A stretch of DNA of 64,000 nucleotides. Origin: Acidobacteriota bacterium. GTDB lineage: Bacteria > Acidobacteriota > Terriglobia > Terriglobales > Acidobacteriaceae. Below, in pieces: positions 24,264 through 32,534 of the stretch. The notes below the pieces were generated by a model that did not search any database, was not told the DNA's origin, and worked only from the letters and a program-made list of their open reading frames with translations. Position numbers and translations under genes: made by a program. Each line of letters begins with the position of its first letter. Position 1 is the stretch's first letter. The stretch covers positions 1 through 64,000 of the forward strand of contig JANYDG010000112.1 of the NCBI GenBank assembly GCA_025359885.1. Direction: 5' to 3'.

Positions 24264-24279
24264 TGTCACACGTGTGACA
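24264..24279. promoter_or_regulatory. parS-like palindrome, copy 5 (TGTCACACGTGTGACA)
   Basis: A perfect palindrome 36 bases before the parB start, where bound ParB could also repress its own gene. Confidence 0.65.
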
Positions 24280-24314
24280 TTTTGGAATCTGGTTTGGATT
24301 GGGAGAGATGAGAG

Positions 24315-25226
24315 ATGGTGACAGCAGAGAATAAACGACCGGGAGCGGGGCGCCTCGCACTTGGAAAAGGGTTGGACTCACTTTTGCCGCGTGTAGTGGC
24401 TGCGGCGACGCCGGAGGCAGAAACAGCTTCAACAGGCAAGCCGCTGGAGATTCCGGTCGGGGAGATTGAGCGCAATCCCTTTCAGACGCGCATGCACTTT
24501 GATGAAAAACTGTTGGCGGAACTGGCGGAATCAATCCAGGCGAATGGCGTCGTGCAGCCCATCCTGGTGCGGGCGTTGCCGGATGGGCGCTACCAACTGA
24601 TCGCTGGCGAGCGACGGTTAATGGCTTCAAAGCAGGCGGGAAAGGCGACAATCCCGGCGATTCTGCGGCAGGTCTCGGACGAGCAGGCGATGGAGATCAC
24701 CATCGTTGAGAACCTGCAGCGGGCCGACCTGAATCCAATCGAGCAGGCGCGGGCCTACGAACGGCTGGGCCGCGAGTTTGGCATGACGCAGGAGCAGATG
24801 GCGTACCGGACAGGCAAGGAACGCGGGACGGTTGGAAACTTTCTTCGGCTTTTGAAATTGCCGACCAGCGTACAGGACAAGATCGGTTCGGGTGTGTTGA
24901 GTTTCAGCCACGCACGGGTTTTGCTGACGTTGGACCACCTGGAAGATGCTGAGGACGTCACAGCCAAGATTCTAGCACTTTCGCTTTCTGTTCGCCAAGC
25001 TGAAAGCTACGTCCAGAATCAAATGTTCGGGGAAAGGCCGGAAAAAAAGCAGCCGGTACAGCTGCCGCTGGTTGACCCTAATGTGAAGGAAGCACAGCAG
25101 CGGTTGCAGCGAGCGCTGGGGTTGCGGGTGAGGATTGAGGATAAGAACGGACGGGGGCGGGTGATTATCGAATACAGCGGCCTGGAGGACTTTGACGGGC
25201 TGCTGGAGCGGATTGTTAACGAGTAG
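24315..25226 (+). CDS. parB: chromosome partitioning CTPase/DNA-binding protein ParB
   Basis: A 303-residue ParB. The N-terminal Soj-interacting peptide is LALGKGLDSLLPR near residue 15. The CTP-binding ParB core includes IPVGEIERNPFQTRMHFDEK, VVQPILVRALPDGRYQLIAG, GERRLMASKQAG and ITIVENLQRADLNPIEQARA. A helix-turn-helix follows (FGMTQEQMAYRTGKERGTVG), and a C-terminal dimerisation segment ends the protein. It loads at parS and spreads as a clamp. The local parS-like sequences deviate from the common consensus, so the specificity residues in the recognition region deserve comparison with other ParB proteins. Confidence 0.95.
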   Translation: MVTAENKRPGAGRLALGKGLDSLLPRVVAAATPEAETASTGKPLEIPVGEIERNPFQTRMHFDEKLLAELAESIQANGVVQPILVRALPDGRYQLIAGERRLMASKQAGKATIPAILRQVSDEQAMEITIVENLQRADLNPIEQARAYERLGREFGMTQEQMAYRTGKERGTVGNFLRLLKLPTSVQDKIGSGVLSFSHARVLLTLDHLEDAEDVTAKILALSLSVRQAESYVQNQMFGERPEKKQPVQLPLVDPNVKEAQQRLQRALGLRVRIEDKNGRGRVIIEYSGLEDFDGLLERIVNE

Positions 25227-25333
25227 GGACGAGCTGGCGGGGTATAGGGAAAAGGGAGTTGCTGCGGAGAATCCAAGGCAATTCTTTGGTAATGTACATG
25301 ACTGACTATGCGATTTCCTGAACTGTCGATTTT

Positions 25334-25940
25334 ATGGAACTGATTAAGACTCTTGTCGATGCCAAGCACTTTGCCGACCCTGAGAGCTGCCACAAGTTCA
25401 TGATTGCGGTACCTTGGGCCGACGGGGTTCGACGTTACCCATGCTGCGGAACTACTAAGCTAACGTGGCCTGCAAAGGCGAAAGTGTATCGCTGCTATAG
25501 CGACCATCCGAACAGAAGTTCTCGCTTAAGGTTGGGACCGTATTTGAGGATTCGGCGATTAGGCTGGATAAATGGTGGCCAGCGGTTTGACTCATCTCAA
25601 ATTGCAAAAACGGAATCAGCAGCTAGGAGCTGGGCCGCTATATCGGCGTTACCCAAAAAACGGCATGGTTCATGCTTCACCGTATCCGAATGGCGATGCG
25701 GACCAACTCGTATCTGAAGGTTGGCGGAAACGGTGCACCGGTCGAAGTTGACGAGACATTCATAGGCGTCAAGGCTAGGAATATGCACCGCAACAAACGC
25801 AAGGAAGCGATGGGATACAGGCACAAAGGGAAGACTTTAGTGCTCGGCATTCTTGAGTGCGGCGGCAAGGTCCGGGCTGAGACTATCACGGACCGGGATA
25901 AGCCCACCCTGCACGGCAAGATCAATGGCAGAGATTCAGC
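25334..25940 (+). pseudogene. broken IS1595-family (ISXO2-like) transposase
   Basis: Three stretches can be joined by eye. An N-terminal zinc-ribbon part runs from MELIKTLVDAKHFADPESC and is frameshifted near 25505. The second stretch, KVGTVFEDSAIRLDKWWPAV, is interrupted by TGA at 25588 and TAG at 25624. The DDE-like part, VEVDETFIGVKARNMHRNKR then GKTLVLGILECGGKVRAETI, breaks off near 25920, where the remaining C-terminal half is missing. No clear terminal inverted repeats were seen. The coding sequence cannot produce an active transposase. The DUF3800 gene begins just past the break. Confidence 0.78.
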
Positions 25941-25967
25941 CCGACAGGTTTCGCAGGAGGCATTTTT

Positions 25968-26783
25968 ATGCTGCTACACGGATACATGGACGAGAGCTAC
26001 GGCAAAGACCAAAATATATTTTCCTTCTCATGTCTTTTGGCGAGAAGAAAAGATTGGGACGACTTGGAGAGGCGATGGAAACGTCATATCGACGCCAAAA
26101 ACAAGCAGCTCAGCAACGAGGGCAGGCCGGTAATTAGCCGCTACCATGCCTCCGATTGCAGCGGATGTCGCGGGGAATTTAAGGGATGGGATCGCGACGA
26201 GCGAGACGCATTCGTCCTGAGACTATTCGAGGCTTTCAAGCTGTTTCCTTCGCATACAGTTGCAATTGAGATGCAGCTCAATGATCTTTGCGAGGTATTC
26301 CCTGAATGGGCCAACGATCGATTGAAGGCGGGGTATCACGTTTTCACTCAATTCATCATGCTCCAAATTGTTGAGGACGTGCGACGCAATAGCGTCAAAA
26401 ATGCTTCCACTAAGGTGAAGCTGTTTCACGACCGGACTGGAGGAAACGGTAAAGGAAACGGCAAATATGACCCGACTATCCTCCAAGCCTTCAATCAGCT
26501 GGTCAACAATCAAGGATTCGATGGGAGTGATTACTTCACGACCATCGCCCCGCTGAGATGGGAGCATTCAATCGCTCTTCAGCCTGCCGATTTGGTGGCC
26601 TTCGAGTGCTTCAAGATGGCTGAAGCAAAGCTGGAAGTTAGGAACGCCAGAAAGTCATTCACGGCTCTATATGACATGGAGACGTTCGGAATTCATGCGA
26701 TGGGATTTCGCAAGGAACATATGGTTGAATGGAGGGGAAAGCTTGAAGCTGGAAGGGTGACGGAACCGACCGACGAGGAGTAG
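25968..26783 (+). CDS. DUF3800 protein
   Basis: A 271-residue protein with the N-terminal acidic DUF3800 signature LHGYMDESYGKDQNIFSFSC and the later block IALQPADLVAFECFKMAEAK, which carries the Asp expected near the end of this RNase H-like family. Members are frequent in mobile and defence islands; no activity is established for this one. It has a good ribosome site (GGAGG 9 bases before ATG) and an intact frame, so it is probably expressed. Low GC relative to neighbours and contact with a dead transposase point to recent acquisition. Confidence 0.75.
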   Translation: MLLHGYMDESYGKDQNIFSFSCLLARRKDWDDLERRWKRHIDAKNKQLSNEGRPVISRYHASDCSGCRGEFKGWDRDERDAFVLRLFEAFKLFPSHTVAIEMQLNDLCEVFPEWANDRLKAGYHVFTQFIMLQIVEDVRRNSVKNASTKVKLFHDRTGGNGKGNGKYDPTILQAFNQLVNNQGFDGSDYFTTIAPLRWEHSIALQPADLVAFECFKMAEAKLEVRNARKSFTALYDMETFGIHAMGFRKEHMVEWRGKLEAGRVTEPTDEE

Positions 26784-26968
26784 AGAGAACCATTTTCTAT
26801 GGTTAGTCAGTCACGTATATTATTACCAATACCTTCTTCATCTTCGAATCAATCAATTCGATTTGAAAGGTACATGGATCCTGACTTTGTAAATTTATTG
26901 CGATAGACGAAATGACTGATTGCTGTGCGGCCCACCTTGGCCTATAGTTGCTGCGAGGTTCTTCCCCT
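26784..26968. other. AT-rich spacer, nothing recognised
   Basis: Contains a TCGAATC/ATTCGA inverted pair around 26844-26861. No gene, terminator or known repeat was recognised. Low GC suggests it belongs to the inserted stretch. Confidence 0.4.
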
Positions 26969-27778
26969 ATGAAATTTCTCAACTACTGCGACTGGTGGAG
27001 TCGCAGGAATGCTCCCCTTGTCATCGACAACGCTGAAGCGACGTTTACCACGAGTGCTCTGCCGGGTGTGGGAGTGATGAAGGCCTTCCGGGCGTTGTCG
27101 CACCCCGGGGACACGGAAGCAATGAAGGCCGAACTCCTCTTTCAAGTGTATGTACAGTGGCTGCATAAGTCTGGCTGGACGTGGGCTGGCGGTGGCTCGT
27201 GCGGTTCACCGCTGGTGCTGGATAACCCTCCCGGGGAGAAAGAGTGCCAGGCCTTTGCGGTGGGCTTGAAGACCCTGATGATCGCGCCGTGGCCGTTTGG
27301 GCTTGGGATAGCGGAAGCTGGGGTGACTGTGACGCCTTATTCGGGACCTCTGCTCGGGGGGTCGAAAGTTGGATTTGTGTCACTGCACCCGACCGCTGGC
27401 GTGCTGAATCTGAAGCCGAACGTGACGCGGGGCGGGATCGTGGACGACGACCTCGGCAACCAGGGGTTGTACCGCTGGGACAACCACAAGGTGGTGTTGT
27501 ACGGAGGGAAGTATTTTGACCCTTCGTATGGATGCCAATACCTGACGCTGGCGGATATGGCTTACCAAACGGTGGTGGGATTTGGTTTAACCGGGGGAGC
27601 AGCGCCTGCAACCTACGATGCCTGGGATCTTGCAGCCGACAATGACCAGACGGGGAACTACTACCTGGTGTGCCGGTCTGCGCTGGGACGGCAGTACCAC
27701 CTGAAGGTGCGGAAGCTTTCGTTACGACCCTCGATTACGCAATGGTACGACGGGCCAGTGGCGGCTGTGGTGGGGTGA
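26969..27778 (+). CDS. transglutaminase-like fold protein (tentative)
   Basis: About 269 residues from the ATG at 26969 (MKFLNYCDWWSRRNAPLVID); a TTG 21 bases earlier is in frame. No signal peptide. A Cys-His-Asp arrangement resembling transglutaminase-like peptidases can be read: ECQAFAVGLKTLM as the nucleophile helix, then YRWDNHKVVLYGGKYFDPSY supplying His and Asp. Order and spacing fit that fold, but overall similarity was not tested. It converges on a NucA/NucB-type nuclease gene. Confidence 0.5.
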   Translation: MKFLNYCDWWSRRNAPLVIDNAEATFTTSALPGVGVMKAFRALSHPGDTEAMKAELLFQVYVQWLHKSGWTWAGGGSCGSPLVLDNPPGEKECQAFAVGLKTLMIAPWPFGLGIAEAGVTVTPYSGPLLGGSKVGFVSLHPTAGVLNLKPNVTRGGIVDDDLGNQGLYRWDNHKVVLYGGKYFDPSYGCQYLTLADMAYQTVVGFGLTGGAAPATYDAWDLAADNDQTGNYYLVCRSALGRQYHLKVRKLSLRPSITQWYDGPVAAVVG

Positions 27779-27803
27779 GACATAATTGAGGGATGGTGCA
27801 TGC

Positions 27804-27828
27804 GAGGCCGGGGCGATACCCCGGCCTC
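27804..27828. terminator. hairpin between convergent genes
   Basis: GAGGCCGGGG-CGATA-CCCCGGCCTC, a perfect 10-base stem with a 5-base loop between two convergent stops. There is no T-run, so it may be a repeat palindrome rather than an intrinsic terminator. Confidence 0.4.
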
Positions 27829-27844
27829 TGAAGCCGGGGGGAGC

Positions 27845-28288
27845 TCATGGACGGACGGGGCCCTTGGGGTGGTTGATGACGCGGACCTCAAACTTGCGGT
27901 TTTCGCCGGTGGCGCTGATCCCGTTCTTCTTAATGAACGCAGCAATCATGCCACCCTGGACGGAGTTCTCTCTGGGAGGGACTGAGCCTACCCAGGGTTC
28001 GCGCCCGCCAAACATGGAAGCCCCTTCGACAGTACAGGCGAAGGGATACTCGTCGCGTGAATTGAAGGCTGCGTTTGGTGTGCCTTTGGGAAAGGTCGGG
28101 ATCTGGTATGTCTTCCCACTGACCTCATACAACATGGTTTGCTTGCGGATCTCACGGCTGTCTTCGGTGGGGAGGGGTCCGCGATAGGTGAGAACGCGTT
28201 CCCAGCCAGCCATTTGAGCCTGCCAGATGTTGTCGGCGATGTTGGGGAGGAGATCCCAGTCGAATTCAAGGACGGGGTAAGAAGGCAT
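27845..28288 (-). CDS. NucA/NucB-type deoxyribonuclease domain protein
   Basis: About 147 residues from the ATG at 28288, which has GGAG 8 bases upstream. The C-terminal half matches the NucA/NucB pattern: SRDEYPFACTVEGASMFGG, then GSVPPRENSVQGGMIAAFI and a closing beta segment FEVRVINHP. In Bacillus these enzymes are secreted non-specific DNases. Here no signal peptide is visible, so the protein may be an intracellular effector or exported another way. Its convergent partner at 26969 is a possible transglutaminase-like protein. Any functional link is inference. Confidence 0.6.
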   Translation of the reverse strand: MPSYPVLEFDWDLLPNIADNIWQAQMAGWERVLTYRGPLPTEDSREIRKQTMLYEVSGKTYQIPTFPKGTPNAAFNSRDEYPFACTVEGASMFGGREPWVGSVPPRENSVQGGMIAAFIKKNGISATGENRKFEVRVINHPKGPVRP

Positions 28289-28538
28289 GATGCACACTCC
28301 AGTTGTAAGTGCGGTCGCTTCCCGATGACAAACAACTTATACCAGATTGACGGAAATCATCCATCGAGGGCTCATCTAGGGCTCATCTGTATTCACTCGA
28401 TTGACTTTATGTAAGGACTGCACCCTTCAACCTATTGATGCCAGTGCGCAATGGGACGGGCCTTCCGCACTCTCTTCCCTCAAACCTGCAATCCTGACCG
28501 AGCCCGATGGGCTGGTGGCCTCGTGGGTGAACCGGGCG
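28289..28538. other. spacer, nothing recognised
   Basis: A short direct repeat of AGGGCTCATCT near 28366-28388 is the only pattern seen; no gene was found. Confidence 0.4.
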
Positions 28539-29663
28539 TTACGGTTGTTTTGACTCATCCTCTGCTGCTTTGCTGCCAGATACGGGCTTGTATTGCCTTT
28601 CGAGGATGCTTTGGATGTAGCGGCTGCGCTCGGGATACTTGAGTCGTGCAGGGTTTTTGGGAAGCTGGGCGGGCTCCAGGAGCCGCCACGACTCGGGTGC
28701 CTGGTGAGGATCGAATCCTACATCGGCCATGTAGGAGAGGGCCATTCTGCTCAACTCGTGCTCCACCGAGCTTTTGACCTTATGACGGATGACCATCTCT
28801 CCTGCCTCACCCACCACGCCGGGCACCCAGCCCCCGAATCCCATCAGATATGGGGCCATTTCCGCGGCGTCTTTCAGGGTGAATCCACGCGCTGCCTCGA
28901 CCTGCTGTTGCAATTCACCGGCGATGCCCTCGGCCAAAACGGCGGCGAGCTGGTCTTCATTCTGCAGGCGATGGACGACTTCTATTGGGACGAGGATCAG
29001 GCCTTTGCCGCAGAAGATCGCGGATCGGATTTCCGTTTCTTCGACGAGGTAGAAGCGGAATGGAATCTTTGTGGGGTCGTTGTCTGGAAGTTCGCGCTGA
29101 TATTGCGGGACAAGTTTTTGTCCGAGGCGAATCATTGATTCCTGCATTGCCGGGTCGCTGGGGACGTAATACCATCCGCACCACCCGCCGTGGTCTTCTT
29201 TGAGGAACGCTTTGGGACCGGTGGCGAAACCAGTGGAGCCATCAATTCTGTTTCCTGGCAGGGGCGTGGTGAACTGCAGCGCATTGGGATCGGGTTTGCT
29301 TTTGTGCAGATTGAGTTTGACAAATGCAGCTTTGGTGGCCACGATGGTGCCGGAATCGTCGGGCTCTCCGGAAAAGATCGCCAAGGTATTGGTAGACACC
29401 TCTCTCAGGGCCTGCAGGCCCTTTCCGAAGTGCAACTCGGTGGTGGGGAGGATGCGAATGGTGTATCCGTCGGCTCGGAAGACGGATGCGGAGCCGGGTT
29501 GGGAGCCGGCGTCTGGGATGCGGGCCGGGATGCGGTCAATGATGCCAGCGCCGGTGATGGGCTTGTTGGTGTCGGGGCGGGGAGAGGCGGCCTTCAGGGA
29601 AGGAGTTACAAGCACGCAGAGGAGAAGGACCAGAAAGCGCTTCGAGATAGGAAATGGGTTCAT
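28539..29663 (-). CDS. secreted M48-like protein with degenerate zinc site
   Basis: A 374-residue exported protein starting MNPFPISKRFLVLLLCVLVT, a signal peptide. The region NEDQLAAVLAEGIAGELQQQ aligns with the M48 metalloprotease helix, which is normally VLAHEIAHxxxxH; here HEIAH is replaced by EGIAG, so the zinc ligands are absent. A later stretch, LSRMALSYMADVGFDPHQAP, resembles the M48 third-ligand region without its usual Glu-x-x-x-Asp. It is therefore likely a catalytically dead relative, perhaps a structural or chaperone-like envelope protein. The longer open frame upstream is only an antisense shadow of dnaN. Confidence 0.65.
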   Translation of the reverse strand: MNPFPISKRFLVLLLCVLVTPSLKAASPRPDTNKPITGAGIIDRIPARIPDAGSQPGSASVFRADGYTIRILPTTELHFGKGLQALREVSTNTLAIFSGEPDDSGTIVATKAAFVKLNLHKSKPDPNALQFTTPLPGNRIDGSTGFATGPKAFLKEDHGGWCGWYYVPSDPAMQESMIRLGQKLVPQYQRELPDNDPTKIPFRFYLVEETEIRSAIFCGKGLILVPIEVVHRLQNEDQLAAVLAEGIAGELQQQVEAARGFTLKDAAEMAPYLMGFGGWVPGVVGEAGEMVIRHKVKSSVEHELSRMALSYMADVGFDPHQAPESWRLLEPAQLPKNPARLKYPERSRYIQSILERQYKPVSGSKAAEDESKQP

Positions 29664-29758
29664 GAAGATTCGTAAGATACGGAGGACTATAGCATGACCT
29701 TCGATGGAGGGTAACTTACGGAATGCTGAAGCTGATTCCCATGAGGGGAAAGCCAAGG

Positions 29759-30898
29759 TCAGATGCGCATGGGCATGAGGACGTAGCGGTATTTGTATTC
29801 GCCGCCGGGGTCGTCGGCGCCTGCTTCGGGGCGCATCTGGCCGGCGGATTGGCCGTCTTTGAATTCGAGGCGAACTTCGCCGTCGTTGCCGAGCGCTTTG
29901 AGGAAGTCGAGCATGTAGCTGGAGTTGAATCCTACGACGAGTGGGTCGTTGGTGTAGGGGGTCTCGATGGTGTCTTCTGACTCGCCGGACTCGTTGGACT
30001 GGGCGGAGATCCTGACTTCGTTTTGCTCGAGCTTGATGCGAACGGCGCCGGAGCGTTCGTCGGCAAACTGGGCAACGCGGCCGATGGCGGCGGCGAGTTC
30101 GGAGTTCCGGACGACGACGAAGCGGGTGTTGTCTTTGGGCATGACTGCTTCGTAATTGGGGAACTGGCCGGTGAGTTTGCGGCTGGAGAGGGTGCGATGG
30201 CCGATGCGGAAGAAGAGCCAAAGGTCGTCGTCGGCGAACTCGATATGGGTGGCGTCGGTGCTGGAGAGCAGGGACTGGAGTTCGGCGAGGGCTTTGCGCG
30301 GGATGAGGATGCGCTTTTCACCGGAGACGCCGTCGAAGAGTTCTTCAGCTTTTTCGACGAAGGCGAGGCGGTGGCCGTCGGTGGCGACCATGGCGATGGA
30401 TTCAGCCTTGAGGATGAGGAGGGCGCCGTTGAGGGTGTAGCGCGACTCTTCGTTGGAGATGGAGAAGATGGTGCGCGCGATGAGTGCCTTGAGGACGGCG
30501 ACGGGGATTTTGGTGCTGGAAACTGTGGGCAGCTCGGGGACCTGGGGGTAGTTAGCGCGGCCGAGGCCGACCATCTTGGTGTTGGACCGGCCGGAGCGGA
30601 TCTGGACCCAGTGGTTTTCGAGGAGCTTGATGGAGATATCACCGTCGGCGAGGAGCTTGACGTAGTCAAATAGCTTGCGGGCGGGGATGGTGCAGGCACC
30701 GGCTTTTTTGACCTTGGCCTTGAGGCTGGTGCGGATGGCCTGGTCGAGATCGGTGGCGGTGATGTGGACGATATCGGCGTCGGGGTCTACTTCAATGAGG
30801 AAGTTGGAGAGGATGGGGATGGTGGTTTTGCGCTCGACGACGGACTGAATGGCGGTGAGTTCCTTGAGGAGGTCCTGGCGGGTTACGGTGATTTCCAT
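29759..30898 (-). CDS. dnaN: DNA polymerase III sliding clamp (beta subunit)
   Basis: A 379-residue clamp, starting MEITVTRQDLLKELTAIQSV with GGAGG 5 bases upstream of the ATG; longer in-frame starts at 30967 and 31012 are rejected for this reason. Family landmarks include ERKTTIPILSNFLIEV, the middle-domain MVATDGHRLAFVEK and the C-terminal YVLMPMRI forming the partner-binding pocket. It tethers the replicative polymerase to DNA. Its proximity to rsmG and parAB fits an origin-linked location; dnaA, often upstream, is not in the window. The gene lies on the lagging strand if the origin is near 23.5 kb. Confidence 0.95.
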   Translation of the reverse strand: MEITVTRQDLLKELTAIQSVVERKTTIPILSNFLIEVDPDADIVHITATDLDQAIRTSLKAKVKKAGACTIPARKLFDYVKLLADGDISIKLLENHWVQIRSGRSNTKMVGLGRANYPQVPELPTVSSTKIPVAVLKALIARTIFSISNEESRYTLNGALLILKAESIAMVATDGHRLAFVEKAEELFDGVSGEKRILIPRKALAELQSLLSSTDATHIEFADDDLWLFFRIGHRTLSSRKLTGQFPNYEAVMPKDNTRFVVVRNSELAAAIGRVAQFADERSGAVRIKLEQNEVRISAQSNESGESEDTIETPYTNDPLVVGFNSSYMLDFLKALGNDGEVRLEFKDGQSAGQMRPEAGADDPGGEYKYRYVLMPMRI

Positions 30899-31690
30899 GG
30901 TTCCTCCCGGGGCGACCGGACTGGTAGAGAAGTTTGATTCGAGAACGTCGATTTCGAGCCCTGACATGGTTGATTCCTCTCGTGGAGCGAGCATTTGCGG
31001 GCGTGATGCCAATGTACACCACGGAGGTCGCGGAACGCCTGTTCTGTCTTGATTGTATTGATTTTGGTGCGTGAGGGTTGGTGGAAAACGGGGGGCGAAA
31101 TGTCGGAAATGGGTGTGGAGATGAAGTTAGTGGATGGGGTGGAGCCGGGGTTGAGGGAGTGGGACGTTGGCGGCGGGTGAAAAGGGGGGTACGGGTACTA
31201 AGGAAAAGAAGAAGAAATAGATATGTAAGAGCCGTAGTAGTACCCGTTCGCGGTGGGAAAGTGGAAATGAGAGGGGAAACGTCGATTGACGGGGGTTTGG
31301 GGCAGGGGTGAGTTTTCTAAAAAAAGACTGTGGAATTGAGGGTAAGTGGAAAGCTGGATTTTCAGGGGGAGAAGCGTACCCGGGGATGCACGGTTTGCAC
31401 AGTGAGGATGGCTGGGTATGTGGATTTGTGGGTGAGTGGAGTGGAAAGGTGGGAAGAGGGCAGGATTGATGCGGGGATTGAGGAGAGAAGATTTGCACCG
31501 GGGAGGGGATGTCCACGGTTTACACAGGGGATGGGCAGGCTGGTGAGAAAGCGGGTCTCCCAATCTTTTGGAGCAACTCTGGCAAAGGCAGTTCAGCTTG
31601 CCTCAGGGGCTAAAGCCCTGCAATTTTCGCTGGATGTATGTACGGGCTGAAGCCCGTACCCTTCGGAAACTCGACTCGATCAGAAGTTCC
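30899..31690. other. long spacer upstream of dnaN with intergenic palindromes
   Basis: G-rich non-coding DNA with no convincing gene. Two palindromes of one type are at 31604-31620 (CAGGGGCTAAAGCCCTG) and 31640-31659 (GTACGGGCTGAAGCCCGTAC). Two DnaA-box-like words, TTTGCACA (31394-31401) and TTTACACA (31519-31526), are too weak to call an origin. The dnaN promoter should lie at the left end. Confidence 0.5.
31604..31659. repeat. pair of GGGCTxAAGCCC palindromes
   Basis: CAGGGGCTAAAGCCCTG and GTACGGGCTGAAGCCCGTAC, separated by 19 bases. The second has 9-base arms around GA. They lie downstream of the ADOP-remnant stop. Confidence 0.65.
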
Positions 31691-31900
31691 TCAGTCTTCG
31701 CGGAGGGTTTTGGCGGGGTCGATTTTGGCGATTCTGAGGGTGGGCAGGGTGGAGGCGAAGAAGGTGACCGCGGCGAGGCGGGCTTTTTCGGGGCTGAGGC
31801 CTTCGGCCTGGAGGTCGTCGACCTCGAGGGCGAGGTGGGCGCAAATCTCTTCGGCGAAGTCTTCGGGGGAGCGGTGGGAGGGTTTGGGAGGCTTGGCCAT
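31691..31900 (-). pseudogene. ADOP-type permease collapsed to 69 codons by internal deletion
   Basis: The first ~45 residues (FAEEICAHLALEVDDLQAEG then LSPEKARLAAVT) match the cytoplasmic prefix domain at the start of acidobacterial duplicated orphan permeases. The last ~20 residues (LPTLRIAKIDPAKTLRED) match the extreme C-terminus of the same proteins, normally some 800 residues long. The in-frame junction implies a clean internal deletion of nearly the whole transporter. The frame starts 10 bases after the PadR gene with an intact GGAG ribosome site. It is thus a deletion relic that still could be translated. Confidence 0.7.
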
Positions 31901-31910
31901 GGCGAGGCTC

Positions 31911-32324
31911 CTACTCAGGTTGGGGGGTTGATTCGGGATAGAGGATGAGGCTGATTGCGCGGGCGAGCTTGTGCCACTGGCGGGTGCGGGCGGCGAGTTC
32001 GGCGCGTCCCTGGGGGGTGAGGGTGTAGAAGCGGGCTTTGCGGTTGTTTTCAGAGACGCCCCATTGGGCAGAGATCATGGCGCGGTCTTCCAGGCGCTGG
32101 AGGGCGAGGTAGAGGGAGCCGTGGTCGACGAGAAGGGTGTCTTCAGATTGGCGCTGGATGGTGCGGGCGATGCCCTGCCCGTGGTGGGATCCGGGGGCGA
32201 GGGTGCGGAGGATGAGGAGGTCGAGGGTTCCCTGGAGGAGGGCGACGCGGTCTGTCTCGGCCCGGGAATGGGGCTGGGCCGGGTGGGGGTGATTCGCAGC
32301 GAATTTTGGGTCTTGGGTCGGCAT
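31911..32324 (-). CDS. PadR-family transcriptional regulator
   Basis: A 137-residue winged-helix regulator. The PadR core is LLQGTLDLLILRTLAPGSHH, GQGIARTIQRQSEDTLLVDH, GSLYLALQRLEDRAMISAQW and a wing ending KARFYTLTPQGRAEL. In acidobacteria this type of PadR gene commonly precedes an ADOP permease; here only a collapsed remnant of that target follows 10 bases downstream. The first ~25 residues are Pro/His-rich and may not be part of the protein; the Met at the annotated start is the only good candidate. Confidence 0.85.
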   Translation of the reverse strand: MPTQDPKFAANHPHPAQPHSRAETDRVALLQGTLDLLILRTLAPGSHHGQGIARTIQRQSEDTLLVDHGSLYLALQRLEDRAMISAQWGVSENNRKARFYTLTPQGRAELAARTRQWHKLARAISLILYPESTPQPE

Positions 32325-32436
32325 CCGAGATGAGTGTGCGCTTGTCTTGGGTCGGATCTCAAGGGGAAAGGGGAACAGGTGGCGGCGGATTTGTGGAGGT
32401 TGGGTTGCAGGTGGTTGAGAGAGATTTGCGGGATGG

Positions 32437-32463
32437 ACCAGGAGCCCGTTGAGGGCTCCTGGT
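32437..32463. terminator. strong hairpin downstream of the NHL/Ig-like protein gene
   Basis: ACCAGGAGCCC-GTTGA-GGGCTCCTGGT, an 11-base perfect stem located 72 bases past the stop of the minus-strand gene at 32535. No T-run follows on either strand, so efficiency as an intrinsic terminator is uncertain. Confidence 0.45.
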
Positions 32464-32534
32464 TGATTGTCAGTGAAGCGATGCAGGTGTGGTTGGTAGG
32501 ACGATTCCGAAGACGAATCGCCGTGCTCGGGGGT

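Noticed and set aside
29664-30221. N-terminal extension of the M48-like gene
   Set aside because: Translates as an Arg/Pro-rich shadow of dnaN; the signal peptide starts at 29663.
30899-31690. Replication origin upstream of dnaN
   Set aside because: Only two poor DnaA-box-like words and no composition switch here; the switch is near 23.55 kb.
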